Origin: Jeotgalibacillus alimentarius
GTDB taxonomy: Bacteria; Bacillota; Bacilli; Bacillales; Jeotgalibacillaceae
DNA length: 64,000 nt
NCBI RefSeq assembly: GCF_000829445.1
Contig: NZ_JXRQ01000028.1
Span: 51,939 to 115,938 of the forward strand
Direction of reading: 5' to 3'
Positions 8,133 to 17,174 of the stretch are shown here, piece by piece (position 1 is the first letter of the stretch; every line of letters begins with the position of its first letter). The notes beneath the pieces are model-generated. The model was given only the letters and a program-made list of their open reading frames with translations. It had not been told where the DNA came from and ran no database searches. The translations under genes were made by a program, and so were the position numbers.

Positions 8133-10250
8133 TTATGCACTTTCCGCTGTCTGAGGCTTCCCAATCACACTCAACTCAAGCAGCTCAGCAACATCCATCG
8201 TGCCAACTTCTTCTTCAACTTCCTTCGCCTTTGTACCGTCTGACAGCATTGTCAGGCAGTATGGGCAGCCGGAGCTGATCATGGATGGTTCTACGACGAG
8301 TGCCTGTTCTGTACGGGCAACGTTGACGCGGTGGCCTTTGTCTTCTTCCATCCACATCAGCCCTCCGCCGGCGCCACAGCACATGCCTTTTTCGCGGTTA
8401 CGTTCCATTTCCACGAGTTGAACGCCTGGGATTGATTTCAGGATTTCACGTGGCGGATCGTATACTTCGTTGTAGCGGCCCAGGTAGCATGAGTCGTGGA
8501 AGGTGATCTTCTCGTTGACTGCATGTACCGGCTTCAGCTTGCCGCGCTCCACCAGCTCTGCAAGGACTTCTGTGTGGTGGTAGACTTCAGCTTTCAGGCC
8601 AAATTCAGGATACTCATTTTTAAAGACATTGTATGCGTGAGGATCAATTGTTACGATCTTTTTCACGTCATTTTTTTCAAACTCAGCGATATTCGCATTC
8701 GCAAGTTCCTGGAATAAGAACTCATTTCCAAGACGGCGCGGTGTATCACCTGAGTTTTTCTCTTTGTTACCGAGAATTGCGAATTTGACCCCTGCTTCGT
8801 TCAGCATTTTTGCAAATGAAAGGGCGATTTTCTGGCTTCGGTTGTCAAATGAACCCATTGACCCAACCCAGAAAAGGTATTCGAATTCTTCGTCTGCTTT
8901 TTTCATTTCTTTGACTGTCGGGACCACAACGTCTTCGCGCGCTTCTCTCCAGTTTTCTTTTTCTTTACGGTTCAGACCCCAAGGATTACCCTGACGCTCA
9001 ATGTTTTGCATTGCGCGTTGTGCATCCGGCTCCATTTTACCTTCAGTCAGTACAAGGTAACGGCGCAGGTCGATGATTTTATCAACGTGTTCGTTCATGA
9101 CAGGACACTGGTCCTCACAGTTACGGCACGTTGTACAAGCCCAGATTTCCTCTTCAGTGATAACGTCACCGATCAGGCTCGGGTGGTACATATCAATTGC
9201 TGCTTCAGCGCCGCCGTTTGCGGATGCTGCAGCGATCTGGTTGCCTTTTGTCTGGGCAAAAGCAGGTGCCGGTACCCATGGAGACTGCGATGTCACAGCC
9301 GCTCCTGTAAATGTCAGGTGATCACGGATTTTTGTGATCAGATCCATCGGCGACAGCATTTTACCTGTACCGGTTGCGGGACACATATTCGTACAGCGTC
9401 CACACTCAACACATGCATACAGGTCAATCATCTGCAGCTGAGTGAAGTCTTCCACTTTTCCAACACCGAATGTTTCCTGGGACTCATCTTCAAAGTTGAT
9501 GCTGCGAAGCTTTCCAGGGTTATCAAGACGGTTGAAATATACGTTGATCGGTCCTGCGATTAAGTGCGCGTGTTTTGATTGCGGCACGTATACTAAGAAG
9601 CCTAATAGGAATAATAAGTGTACCCACCATGCAAAATAGAAAATCACTGCATTTGCTGTCGCACCCATCCAGCCTGTTGCCAGTGCGATCACAGATGCAA
9701 CCGGCTCTGTCCACGTCGGGTCATGGTCGAAGAAAACGATTCCCGCACCATTACCAAGTAATACAGATACCATCAGTCCGCCGATAAAAATCAGTACAAG
9801 TCCTGATTTAAAACCCCTTTTCAGACGGACAAGCTTTTCCATGTAACGACGGTAGAATGCCCATGCAACAGCTACAAGGATCATTAATGTCACAAGTTCC
9901 TGGAAGAATGTGAATCCAGGATAGAAAATACCGAGCGGCAGGTGCTCACCTGGCACAAGCCCTTTGTAAATGAAGTCAATCGCTCCTGCCTGCACTAACA
10001 GGAAGCCATAGAAGAACATGACGTGAATCATCCCGCTCTTCTTATCCTTCAATAATTTTTTCTGACCAAATACCTGAACCATGATCTTCTTCATGCGTTC
10101 TTTGACATTGTTATCAAACTCTTCTTTTTTACCGAGTTTGATAAAGTCATAGCGTGATTTGACCAGATAACCAAATAAATAGACTGCGTAAGCGGTTACA
10201 ATAATGAACGCAATCCAGTTAACAATCAGCAAAATATCCCCAATGCTCAT
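8133..10250 (-). CDS. fadF: Membrane-bound iron-sulfur oxidoreductase FadF (YwjF)
   Basis: 705 residues. The N-terminal third is membrane-embedded with about six hydrophobic segments (residues about 5-240). Two 4Fe-4S clusters follow: CVECGRCTNMCP (about 278) and CTTCRNCEDQCP (about 372). The C-terminus has CCG (heterodisulfide-reductase-like) domains, including CYLGRYNEVYDPPRE and GMCCGAGGG. The family is thought to carry electrons from acyl-CoA dehydrogenases to the membrane quinone pool. ATG at 10250 has GGGAGGAG about 10 nt upstream. Sigma-A promoter and TetR-type operator lie at 10296-10323; the clsB gene diverges. Confidence 0.92.
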   Translation of the reverse strand: MSIGDILLIVNWIAFIIVTAYAVYLFGYLVKSRYDFIKLGKKEEFDNNVKERMKKIMVQVFGQKKLLKDKKSGMIHVMFFYGFLLVQAGAIDFIYKGLVPGEHLPLGIFYPGFTFFQELVTLMILVAVAWAFYRRYMEKLVRLKRGFKSGLVLIFIGGLMVSVLLGNGAGIVFFDHDPTWTEPVASVIALATGWMGATANAVIFYFAWWVHLLFLLGFLVYVPQSKHAHLIAGPINVYFNRLDNPGKLRSINFEDESQETFGVGKVEDFTQLQMIDLYACVECGRCTNMCPATGTGKMLSPMDLITKIRDHLTFTGAAVTSQSPWVPAPAFAQTKGNQIAAASANGGAEAAIDMYHPSLIGDVITEEEIWACTTCRNCEDQCPVMNEHVDKIIDLRRYLVLTEGKMEPDAQRAMQNIERQGNPWGLNRKEKENWREAREDVVVPTVKEMKKADEEFEYLFWVGSMGSFDNRSQKIALSFAKMLNEAGVKFAILGNKEKNSGDTPRRLGNEFLFQELANANIAEFEKNDVKKIVTIDPHAYNVFKNEYPEFGLKAEVYHHTEVLAELVERGKLKPVHAVNEKITFHDSCYLGRYNEVYDPPREILKSIPGVQLVEMERNREKGMCCGAGGGLMWMEEDKGHRVNVARTEQALVVEPSMISSGCPYCLTMLSDGTKAKEVEEEVGTMDVAELLELSVIGKPQTAESA

Positions 10251-10295
10251 GTTCGCTGCACTCCTCCCAAAGTTGTCTGACTCTTTCTTATACTC

Positions 10296-10323
10296 ATTAT
10301 ATAATGAATGAGCATTCAGTCAA
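10296..10323 (-). promoter_or_regulatory. fadF promoter with operator in the spacer
   Basis: Minus strand -35 TTGACT (10318-10323), 16-bp spacer, -10 TATAAT (10296-10301). The spacer contains TGAATGAGCATTCA (10305-10318), a near-perfect palindrome of the FadR operator type, so binding would block the promoter directly. Confidence 0.75.
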
Positions 10324-10401
10324 TGGATTTTCACAATTTTTCTCTTTCATTTTACAGGTTCTGCTGTTATTTGGACATACTATTTTCGAGAAAGGAGTCG
10401 G

Positions 10402-11547
10402 ATGATGAAAATATTTGTCTGGATTGCATTGCTCGTCGTCTGGCTCAGACTGGACTGGCTGGCAGGTTTGAGAAAAAATAAACAGCATCGCTCCACCCCG
10501 TATTCAAAAAAGGATGGTCATGCTGAATTTTTTGATGACGGTATTAAATGGATGAAGCAGCTTGAAGATGACTGCCTGAATGCAGTGTGTACAATTGATA
10601 TCATGTTTTTTATCTTACAGCCGGACGATGCGGGCAGACGTCTGATGAAGCTGCTCGCGGGGAAAGCGCGGGAAGGTGTACGCGTCCGCTTAATGCTGGA
10701 TGCAATTGGCAGCCGTACCTTTAAAAAGTCTCTGAAAGCAATTCCTCATGACGGTGTGATCATTCAATTCAGCCGGCCCTTTATTTTTAAAGGCAGCTGG
10801 TTCTTCCTGCAAAAGCGGAATCACAAAAAGCTTGCAGTCATTGATAAAAAAATTGCGCATGTGGGTGGATTTAATATTGGACTTGAATATTTGAATCTGG
10901 ATCCTGTTTTGACTCCTTGGAGGGATTATCATTTGAGGCTGACCGGCGGGATTACAGAAGACTGTCAGACTGAATTCGAACGGGACTGGCGCGGGGAAGC
11001 GTTACCTGCCTCGCCTGGAAACGACGGACAGTACCAGCTCGTTTCTTCTGAAGCAGTCGATCAGGAAACATTTATCAGTAAGCTGCTTGAACAGGCGTCC
11101 CAGTCAATTTTTATCGGCTCGCCTTATTTTATTCCAACCCATAAAGTTGAACACGGTTTATTTACTGCACTCGAAAAAGGGGTGAAGGTGACAGTTCTCG
11201 TTCCTGGAACGCCGGATCATCCACTTGTACAGCCGGCATCCTATCGTTATTTGAGACGACTGATCCAGCGGGGAGCTAATGTCTATCAGTTACAAAATGG
11301 TTTCTATCATGCAAAAGCGATTTTGATTGATGGGAAACTGTGTGATATCGGCACGATGAACTTTGACAGGCGGAGTCTGCTTATTAATGAAGAGTTGAAT
11401 GTGGTAACTGAGGATACAGCAGTGATTGAGGCGCTGATTCAGAGTGTCGAGAACGACCTTCTGCATTCCCGGAAGCTGAAGCCTGGGGATTTAAAGGTTC
11501 AGCCAATTAAGGAGTCAGCTGCCTGGTGTGTCGGGCATTTGCTGTGA
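10402..11547 (+). CDS. clsB: Minor cardiolipin synthase ClsB/YwjE (phospholipase D family)
   Basis: 381 residues with two PLD signatures: NHKKLAVIDKKIAHVGG (about residue 146) and FYHAKAILIDGKLCDIG (about residue 302), each HxK(x)4D. A hydrophobic N-terminal helix (residues 3-22) anchors it at the membrane. Makes cardiolipin from phosphatidylglycerol. AAAGGAG precedes the ATG-ATG start. It diverges from fadF, as ywjE does next to ywjF in B. subtilis. Shorter than the major ClsA type and lacks its double N-terminal membrane anchor. Confidence 0.87.
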   Translation: MMKIFVWIALLVVWLRLDWLAGLRKNKQHRSTPYSKKDGHAEFFDDGIKWMKQLEDDCLNAVCTIDIMFFILQPDDAGRRLMKLLAGKAREGVRVRLMLDAIGSRTFKKSLKAIPHDGVIIQFSRPFIFKGSWFFLQKRNHKKLAVIDKKIAHVGGFNIGLEYLNLDPVLTPWRDYHLRLTGGITEDCQTEFERDWRGEALPASPGNDGQYQLVSSEAVDQETFISKLLEQASQSIFIGSPYFIPTHKVEHGLFTALEKGVKVTVLVPGTPDHPLVQPASYRYLRRLIQRGANVYQLQNGFYHAKAILIDGKLCDIGTMNFDRRSLLINEELNVVTEDTAVIEALIQSVENDLLHSRKLKPGDLKVQPIKESAAWCVGHLL

Positions 11548-11577
11548 GTGAAGACTGGGTCTGTCCCAAACTTCACT
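11547..11577. terminator. Shared hairpin between convergent clsB and cblS
   Basis: AGTGAAG...CTTCACT stem enclosing TGGG/CCCA around an ACAGA loop. It lacks a T-run on either side, so termination is uncertain. The GGGTCTGTCCCA type of loop recurs at 26181-26206. Confidence 0.45.
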
Positions 11578-12247
11578 CCACTCCACGCTTCCGCCCCACA
11601 ATCCAGCACGTTGCAGGACCGCCAGACTTCATCACATTCACGCCAAAATCAGGCATCTCTGCATCTATACCAAGTTGATCGCACAACTTCGCCCATTCCG
11701 CAGCCACACCTTTTGAACCAACCGGCCAGATCAAAGCTACCTGAGGATCCTCAAGTTGCACACGCCCCTGACTCAAAGGAGCAACATCTGCAGCCCTTTC
11801 TACCACTTCCATACCAACCAAGGGCTTCCCGGCCAGTGACCATTCAAGCTGTTCATGATCCAGCATGGAAAAGTCACGCACCCGCTCACCCATGATGGTC
11901 ACAGCAACTGCTGACTGCTGCATCACCATATTGGATTCCGTACTGCCGGTGACCGCTGCACCATCAGCACCGATTTCAGTAAGCCCCTGCCTGACACCAG
12001 CTACAAGCTTAGTCCAGGCATCATCGCCGCAGAAATTATGCACGATCACAGATATCGGCACTGCACCTGCTGACAGGCAGTCCATTACAGCAACTCTGAA
12101 GGCAAAATATGCGACCATTTCATAAGGGACATTGACCTCATCAAGCGGCTTTTCACCAATGCCGCCGCTGTTGTCTGAGGTCATGACCATCATTCGATCA
12201 CCAATCTGCCACTCCATTGCGTTGCGGCCAAAAAGAGACTTATTCAT
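11573..12247 (-). CDS. cblS: AIR-synthase-like protein, probable alpha-ribazole kinase CblS
   Basis: 224 residues from ATG 12247, which overlaps the end of pduO by 8 bp. The sequence resembles the ATP-binding N-terminal half of the PurM/SelD superfamily (TSDNSGGIGEKPLDEV, VAVMDCLSAGAVPISVIVHNF, GADGAAVTGSTESN). A family of this type in Firmicutes B12 operons is alpha-ribazole kinase CblS, which phosphorylates alpha-ribazole to the substrate of CobS. Being last gene of a B12 salvage operon that lacks cobT supports that reading. The function is inferred from family and context; start choice is moderately sure. Confidence 0.65.
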   Translation of the reverse strand: MNKSLFGRNAMEWQIGDRMMVMTSDNSGGIGEKPLDEVNVPYEMVAYFAFRVAVMDCLSAGAVPISVIVHNFCGDDAWTKLVAGVRQGLTEIGADGAAVTGSTESNMVMQQSAVAVTIMGERVRDFSMLDHEQLEWSLAGKPLVGMEVVERAADVAPLSQGRVQLEDPQVALIWPVGSKGVAAEWAKLCDQLGIDAEMPDFGVNVMKSGGPATCWIVGRKRGVE

Positions 12248-12824
12248 CTTTAGATTTTTTATTGGTATGGAACACTTTTGCACTCCGGATATATTCCACA
12301 TCCGATATTCCCTGACGTGCGTTCACCACGCGCGCGCATGCGAATAGATAATCTGACAGACGGTTCAGGTACTGCTGAGGTGTTCCCGGCAGTTCTGCAT
12401 CCAGTTTAGCAAGCGCGACAGTCTGGCGTTCTGCGCGGCGTGTAACGGTTCTTGCAATATGAAGCGTTGCTGCTGCAGGTGATCCGCCAGGCAGGATAAA
12501 GCGTTCGAGCTCAGGTGCCTCTTCCATCAGCTCATCGATTCTTTTTTCAAGCTGCTCCACTGCTTTCGGGTCAAGCTTCCATTCGCGGCGGCTTGAGACA
12601 TTTGCAAGGTCCCCGCCTGCATCAAACAGTTCGTGCTGAATCGCTTCAAGGTCTGCTAAAATATCCGCAAACTTTTCAGCGTCCAGTTCTGTTACTGCTT
12701 TACCGACAAAGCTGTTCGCTTCATCAATCGTGCCATATGCTTCAACGCGGACATCATCTTTGAAAACACGTCCTCCGATTAAGCTCGTTTGTCCTTTGTC
12801 ACCTGTTTTTGTGTAAATTTTCAC
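12240..12824 (-). CDS. pduO: PduO-type corrinoid adenosyltransferase
   Basis: 194 residues. ATP:cob(I)alamin adenosyltransferase that makes adenosylcobalamin, the cofactor of IcmF. N-terminal KIYTKTGDKGQTSLIGG forms the ATP site; VTRRAERQTVAL and LNRLSDYLFACAR are the C-terminal PduO signatures. The start is GTG at 12824, preceded by AAAGGAGG, overlapping the upstream gene by 4 bp. Confidence 0.93.
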   Translation of the reverse strand: MKIYTKTGDKGQTSLIGGRVFKDDVRVEAYGTIDEANSFVGKAVTELDAEKFADILADLEAIQHELFDAGGDLANVSSRREWKLDPKAVEQLEKRIDELMEEAPELERFILPGGSPAAATLHIARTVTRRAERQTVALAKLDAELPGTPQQYLNRLSDYLFACARVVNARQGISDVEYIRSAKVFHTNKKSKDE

Positions 12825-13249
12825 TTTAAATCCTCCTTTGTTTTCAGCTCTTCTGAAAGACCATACCAGATTCTTGTAACGCGATCTGCTTTTGATGCGG
12901 TGTGCTGATGACACCAGCCGAGTACGTCTCTTGTAAAGCGCTGCTCTTTCTCAAGCGGCACGATCCCTTTTGACTGATCTGTCCCGATGATGATCACGCG
13001 TCTAACTGCAGCAACATTCTCCCATTCCAACAAACGTTTGATTTCCTGCTTCCATTTTAAAACAAGGTCATCTTCATCTTGTCCGTATTGCAATAGAATC
13101 CATTCCTCAAGCCTGGTAAATAAAATCGTATCTGCTTCTTCAGGAACCGGCTGCCCCGGCTTACTGATTTCTACTCTTGAGGAAGGCTTCAATTCTTCCT
13201 CTACCCATTTTCGTTTTCCGTTGAAGGCACCGCCGATAATAAAGTGCAT
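12821..13249 (-). CDS. Short CobU-like nucleotide-binding protein
   Basis: 142 residues. It starts with a CobU-like P-loop, HFIIGGAFNGKRKWV, and has RVIIIGTDQSKGIVP in the middle, but it is about 40 residues shorter than true CobU (14625-15173) in the same operon and its P-loop has GAFNGKRK in place of GGARSGKT. It may act only as an adenosylcobinamide kinase or be a regulatory paralogue; the sequence does not decide. The first 49 bp overlap the end of the cobC-like gene. Confidence 0.65.
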   Translation of the reverse strand: MHFIIGGAFNGKRKWVEEELKPSSRVEISKPGQPVPEEADTILFTRLEEWILLQYGQDEDDLVLKWKQEIKRLLEWENVAAVRRVIIIGTDQSKGIVPLEKEQRFTRDVLGWCHQHTASKADRVTRIWYGLSEELKTKEDLK

Positions 13250-13836
13250 CGGTCTCCCCTCCCAAATGACTCTGCGTCTTTCCAGACAAGCGTTAAGCCT
13301 TCTCCGTGAAGCGGTTTCCAGTCCCAGAAATCCTTTTTCTCAGGTGCGAGTTCAACGAGCAGCCTTCTGATCGGACCGCCGTGTGAGACAATGGCAATAT
13401 CCCTGACTTCATCATGCACACACCATTCGCGGATCGTCTTCCACGCATCAAGCACGCGTGATGAAAATTCTGCAAATGATTCTCCGTTTTCAGGCTGCAC
13501 GACTTCAGGATTACTCAGCCACTGTGCGAAATCATCACGTTTTTGTAGCTCATCTGCTCTGCGGCCTTCCCACTCACCAAAGTTGATTTCCCGAAGTCCG
13601 CGGTGCTGAATCTTCGGCTGATCGGGAAATAAAATATCTGCTGATTCCACACATCTTTTCAAATCACTGATGATAACACGTTCTGCATCAGGACGATGTG
13701 TCTTTGTTTCATGTAAACGATTGATGCCGTCTTCAGAAACAGAGACATCTGACCAGCCGATATAGACTTTATCCTGATTTTCCTTTGTTACCCCATGACG
13801 ATAGAGAGATAACACCACACGAGTATCAGACTCCAT
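13201..13836 (-). CDS. cobC: Histidine phosphatase, probable alpha-ribazole-5'-phosphate phosphatase
   Basis: 211 residues of the phosphoglycerate-mutase-like superfamily: catalytic LYRHGVTKEN (phospho-His) near residue 13, FGEWEGRRADEL, and SHGGPIRRLL (second His). In a B12 operon the expected job is removing the 5'-phosphate from alpha-ribazole-phosphate or adenosylcobalamin-phosphate. The start ATG 13836 has GAAGGAGG upstream. Both ends overlap neighbours by about 49 bp, which is unusually long and implies tight translational coupling. Confidence 0.8.
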   Translation of the reverse strand: MESDTRVVLSLYRHGVTKENQDKVYIGWSDVSVSEDGINRLHETKTHRPDAERVIISDLKRCVESADILFPDQPKIQHRGLREINFGEWEGRRADELQKRDDFAQWLSNPEVVQPENGESFAEFSSRVLDAWKTIREWCVHDEVRDIAIVSHGGPIRRLLVELAPEKKDFWDWKPLHGEGLTLVWKDAESFGRGDRCTLLSAVPSTENENG

Positions 13837-14570
13837 AATTCTCCTCCTTCAAGTGAAGCACCGAGCGTATCTCCTGTGATTCCGCCAAATGCCCTTTTAA
13901 AAAATGTGCTGCTGATCATGCTGAATAATCCCGCTCCCCCTAAAAGCATACAGAGGAGCGGCCAAAGTTCCGGTGAGAATACGAGCGGAACAGCGAGTAA
14001 AATCAGACTCACCAAGCCAGCAATCATCAGGACGCGTCCGGTTAAAAAACCTTTCAGAAAATAAGCCATGCCCTCCTGCTTTGCAAGCGGCGCCTTTGTC
14101 AAACTGACAGCCATCATCAACCGCGAGATGACCGGTATCCAGATCAGCCAGACGAATGAAATCTGATCTTTTGATGCAAGATCGAGCAGCAAAACAAATT
14201 TTGCTGCTAATAGCACAATCAGCGATAGTACACCGAAAGCGCCGACTCTCGGATCCTGCAAAATCTCATGCCGTTTCGCCTGATCCTGATAGGAAAAATA
14301 AGCATCACTGACATCCGTCCAGCCATCAAGATGAAGCCCGCCTGTCATAACGATGAAGGTGAGCCAGATGAGACATGCTGTGATGAGCGGACTTGCGGCA
14401 AATGCAAGTTCTGCCGTAAAGATTACACCAGCTGCGAGGCAGCCGATCAGTCCGCCGATCAGCGGTAACAATCCAATCATCCAGCGCACTGTATGATTGG
14501 TCATCTCAATTTCCCGGCGCACAGGCAGTGCAGTGAAGAACTGAATAGCTAACTGGAAACCTTTTAACAC
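13788..14570 (-). CDS. cobS: Adenosylcobinamide-GDP ribazoletransferase CobS
   Basis: 260 residues, an integral membrane enzyme with about six hydrophobic segments. Joins adenosylcobinamide-GDP and alpha-ribazole(-phosphate) to give cobalamin. The conserved acidic GGLHLDGWTDVSDAYF motif is at residues about 77-92. GTG start at 14570 with CGGAG five bases upstream. Needs the alpha-ribazole pathway; no cobT is present in this operon, see cblS. Confidence 0.92.
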   Translation of the reverse strand: MLKGFQLAIQFFTALPVRREIEMTNHTVRWMIGLLPLIGGLIGCLAAGVIFTAELAFAASPLITACLIWLTFIVMTGGLHLDGWTDVSDAYFSYQDQAKRHEILQDPRVGAFGVLSLIVLLAAKFVLLLDLASKDQISFVWLIWIPVISRLMMAVSLTKAPLAKQEGMAYFLKGFLTGRVLMIAGLVSLILLAVPLVFSPELWPLLCMLLGGAGLFSMISSTFFKRAFGGITGDTLGASLEGGELWSLILVWCYLSIVMG

Positions 14571-14624
14571 TGTATCTCCGCGGCACGATTCCTGTTCATT
14601 TTAAGCTTATCATATAGCCTGTCA

Positions 14625-15173
14625 TTAGCTGTCATCTGCCGCCCCTCCTTTACGCACGAGCGCAAGCCCCGCTTCCATTTCAATCGCATGATTGCTTTCT
14701 TTTACAAGCACCTGATGCACTTCACCAATCAATTGTTGATACGCGGCTGTGAAGCCTTCTATAAATACCGGCTCACTCAGCACTTCATTGGAAATAATAT
14801 AAAGATCCGCGTGCATTCTCACGGTACGCAAGAACATTGTTAAATCATGCAGCATCCGACTCTTTTCCGTTTTTTGCATCAGTTCATTTGTCAGCCAGGT
14901 AGTCACGCAATCCCAGACAACAATAGCACCCACCGGACATTTCGCAATTGCTCCAGTCAGGTTAACCGGCTGTTCAATCGTCAGCCAATGTTGATTCTGG
15001 CGATCTTTTTGATGACGGGTGATCCGCTGTTTCATTTCCTGATCAAATGCGACACCTGAGGCGAGATAGATCAGCGGCGCGCCGGTCTTGTCGTGGCGGC
15101 TGAGGGCTTCCCGCTCTGCCCAGGCAGTTTTCCCGCTTCTCGCCCCGCCGATGACGGTTGTTACTGTGCCCAT
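14625..15173 (-). CDS. cobU: Adenosylcobinamide kinase / guanylyltransferase CobU
   Basis: 182 residues. Phosphorylates adenosylcobinamide and transfers GMP to it. P-loop VIGGARSGKTAWAE (residues 7-20), the YLASGVAFDQEM and RITRHQKDR segments with the conserved guanylylated His region, and VVWDCVTTWLTN. The start overlaps the end of cobD by 13 bp. This is the full-length, canonical enzyme of the two CobU-like proteins here. Confidence 0.93.
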   Translation of the reverse strand: MGTVTTVIGGARSGKTAWAEREALSRHDKTGAPLIYLASGVAFDQEMKQRITRHQKDRQNQHWLTIEQPVNLTGAIAKCPVGAIVVWDCVTTWLTNELMQKTEKSRMLHDLTMFLRTVRMHADLYIISNEVLSEPVFIEGFTAAYQQLIGEVHQVLVKESNHAIEMEAGLALVRKGGAADDS

Positions 15174-16234
15174 CTGCTGATCGCTCCAATCAACTGTGTA
15201 TTTTGTTCATGACATTTGATGCCCGCTCTCAGCCAGCGTCCATCAAGCCCACGGTAGTTATATGTATGCCTCAGCACAAGTCCTTCTTTCAGCAGCGAAC
15301 GCCACAATGCTTCTGTCTGCATTGGATCAGACGGCTGAATCAGCAGATAATTCGCTTCAGAAGCAGACACTTTGAAGTCAAGCTGCCGCAAAGCAGTAGT
15401 GATGCGCAGCCTTTCTTTCCTGATAAAATCACGTGCCTTCTCAGTATAAGCATGGTCCTGAATCACTGCTTCTCCTGCTAAAAGTGCAATCTGATTAACA
15501 TTCCAGTGCGGTAAAAACGGTCTGATTTTTTTCACAGCAGCTGCATCAGCAAGCAGGTACCCCAGCCGCAACCCTGCAATACTGTACATTTTTGTCATCG
15601 ATCTGAAGATAATCAGTGACTGGCTGCCAGTATAATCTGAAAGCGAATACGCTTCTCCTGCCATATCAATGAATGCCTCATCGAGCAGAAGGGTGCTGCC
15701 GGAACGTTCAGCAATAGTGAGCCAGCTGATCAACACGTGACGCTCCAGTCTGATTCCTGTGGGGTTATTAGGATTACAGACGAATAATGCGCGATCAGGC
15801 TCAGAGAGAAAATCCTCAATCTCCTGATCGTCAGGGAGCCAGCCCGTTGATTCATTTGTATAAAAGTGGCGGACCAGACCGTCATTTGCTTTAATCACTC
15901 TCTCATATTCGCTGAATGCAGGGTGAATCACACCTACTTCTTTTCCGCGGAAAAGTCTGAGTGCGGTCATCATCAGCTCTGCAGCTCCATTGCCAAGCAG
16001 CACTTGCGATTGATCAGTCCGGTGCTTTTCACTTAGCAGCTTTTTCAGCCTTCTACCATCAGGATCAGGATAGGAAGAGGCTGCTGCGTACCAGTCACCC
16101 CAATGTTCTTTAACAGCCTTGGGCGGCCCTGACGGCATACTGTTTTCACTAAAATCAATCAGGTGATCAGGCACCTGTAATTGAAGTGACTCATAAAGCT
16201 GACGCGGATTAGCGCCATGTGAGGGCAAAGTCAT
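15161..16234 (-). CDS. cobD: Threonine-phosphate decarboxylase CobD (PLP aminotransferase fold)
   Basis: 357 residues from ATG 16234, which has TTGGAGG upstream; the frame is open a further 25 codons but inside cbiB. Makes (R)-1-amino-2-propanol phosphate, the nucleotide-loop linker. Class I/II aminotransferase signatures: NPNNPTG (substrate/cofactor), LLLDEAFIDM, and the PLP lysine in SMTKMYSIAGLRLGY. Paired with cbiB, which attaches the linker. Confidence 0.88.
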   Translation of the reverse strand: MTLPSHGANPRQLYESLQLQVPDHLIDFSENSMPSGPPKAVKEHWGDWYAAASSYPDPDGRRLKKLLSEKHRTDQSQVLLGNGAAELMMTALRLFRGKEVGVIHPAFSEYERVIKANDGLVRHFYTNESTGWLPDDQEIEDFLSEPDRALFVCNPNNPTGIRLERHVLISWLTIAERSGSTLLLDEAFIDMAGEAYSLSDYTGSQSLIIFRSMTKMYSIAGLRLGYLLADAAAVKKIRPFLPHWNVNQIALLAGEAVIQDHAYTEKARDFIRKERLRITTALRQLDFKVSASEANYLLIQPSDPMQTEALWRSLLKEGLVLRHTYNYRGLDGRWLRAGIKCHEQNTQLIGAISRWAQ

Positions 16235-17174
16235 AACCGATTCCTCCAATCCAGCAGCATGCAAGAAACAACCAGGCTGTCCGGTGCATGATGGTAATCG
16301 CTTGTTCAATATGTTCTACTGTGAGCGGACGATCTGACAGACCAATCACAGGTCTGTTGGAGACCACTCCCTGATATGTATTGGTGCCGCCCAATTTGAT
16401 ATGTAAGAGCAGTGCGACAGCTGCTTCACCCCATCCACTGTTTGGACTTGGGTGTTTTTGGGCCTGCGCCGGCAGTTCTTTGTAGAGAGCGGCTCTTTTA
16501 CCGCTTGCCGGTTTTTTGGTCAGCAGCATCAGCAGCGCTGTGATCCTTGCCGGCATCCAGTTGGCCAGATCATCAAGCTTTGCGCTTGCCCAACCATATT
16601 TCATGTAGCGTTCGTTACGGTAGCCGACAATTGAATCCCCTGTATTAATCGCTTTATATACCCAGATGCCCGGCGCTCCGAATAGCAGTGCCCAGAACAT
16701 TGGTGCTGTAACGCCGTCGCTTGTATTTTCTGCGACCGTTTCGATCGTTCCGCGTGCAATAGCTGATTCAGACAGGTGTTCAGTATCTCTTCCGACAATC
16801 CAGGAAAGTTTTGTTCTGGCCTCATTTATGTCCCCTTTTTGAAGCGGAACGGAAACTTCTTTTGCAGCATCAGCCAGGCTTTTTGAAGCAAGGGCTGACG
16901 TGATCAGGATTGTTTCAAGCACAAAGCCTGCGCTCCAGTGAAATTGATAGCCTGCTGATACGACTGTCCAGGTCACAAGCAGTGTGACTGTAAGCACTGC
17001 CGATACACCAAGTACACCTTTTAGCTTTTGTGCCTTTCCTTTATTTAACCTGCGCTCCAGCCATATAATGAAAGACCCGATCCACCTGACAGGATGCGGC
17101 CAGGCGGGCGGATCTCCAATAAACCGATCAAGACAGAGCGCAATCGTGATGGCGGCTGCATGTGTGATCATCAT
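16209..17174 (-). CDS. cbiB: Adenosylcobinamide-phosphate synthase CbiB
   Basis: 321 residues with several membrane segments. N-terminal CLDRFIGDPPAWPHPVRWIG is the CbiB signature; ARGTIETVAENTSDGVTAPMF and the C-terminal GGTNTYQG are also conserved. Attaches the aminopropanol (phosphate) linker to adenosylcobyric acid. Overlaps btuD-cbiZ by 4 bp. With CbiZ in the operon this re-attaches the linker after corrinoid side-chain removal. Confidence 0.92.
   Translation of the reverse strand: MMITHAAAITIALCLDRFIGDPPAWPHPVRWIGSFIIWLERRLNKGKAQKLKGVLGVSAVLTVTLLVTWTVVSAGYQFHWSAGFVLETILITSALASKSLADAAKEVSVPLQKGDINEARTKLSWIVGRDTEHLSESAIARGTIETVAENTSDGVTAPMFWALLFGAPGIWVYKAINTGDSIVGYRNERYMKYGWASAKLDDLANWMPARITALLMLLTKKPASGKRAALYKELPAQAQKHPSPNSGWGEAAVALLLHIKLGGTNTYQGVVSNRPVIGLSDRPLTVEHIEQAITIMHRTAWLFLACCWIGGIGYDFALTWR

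Noticed and set aside
10690..10932. Frames antisense to clsB and similar long shadows in other genes
   Set aside because: They lie wholly inside well-supported genes and lack ribosome sites.
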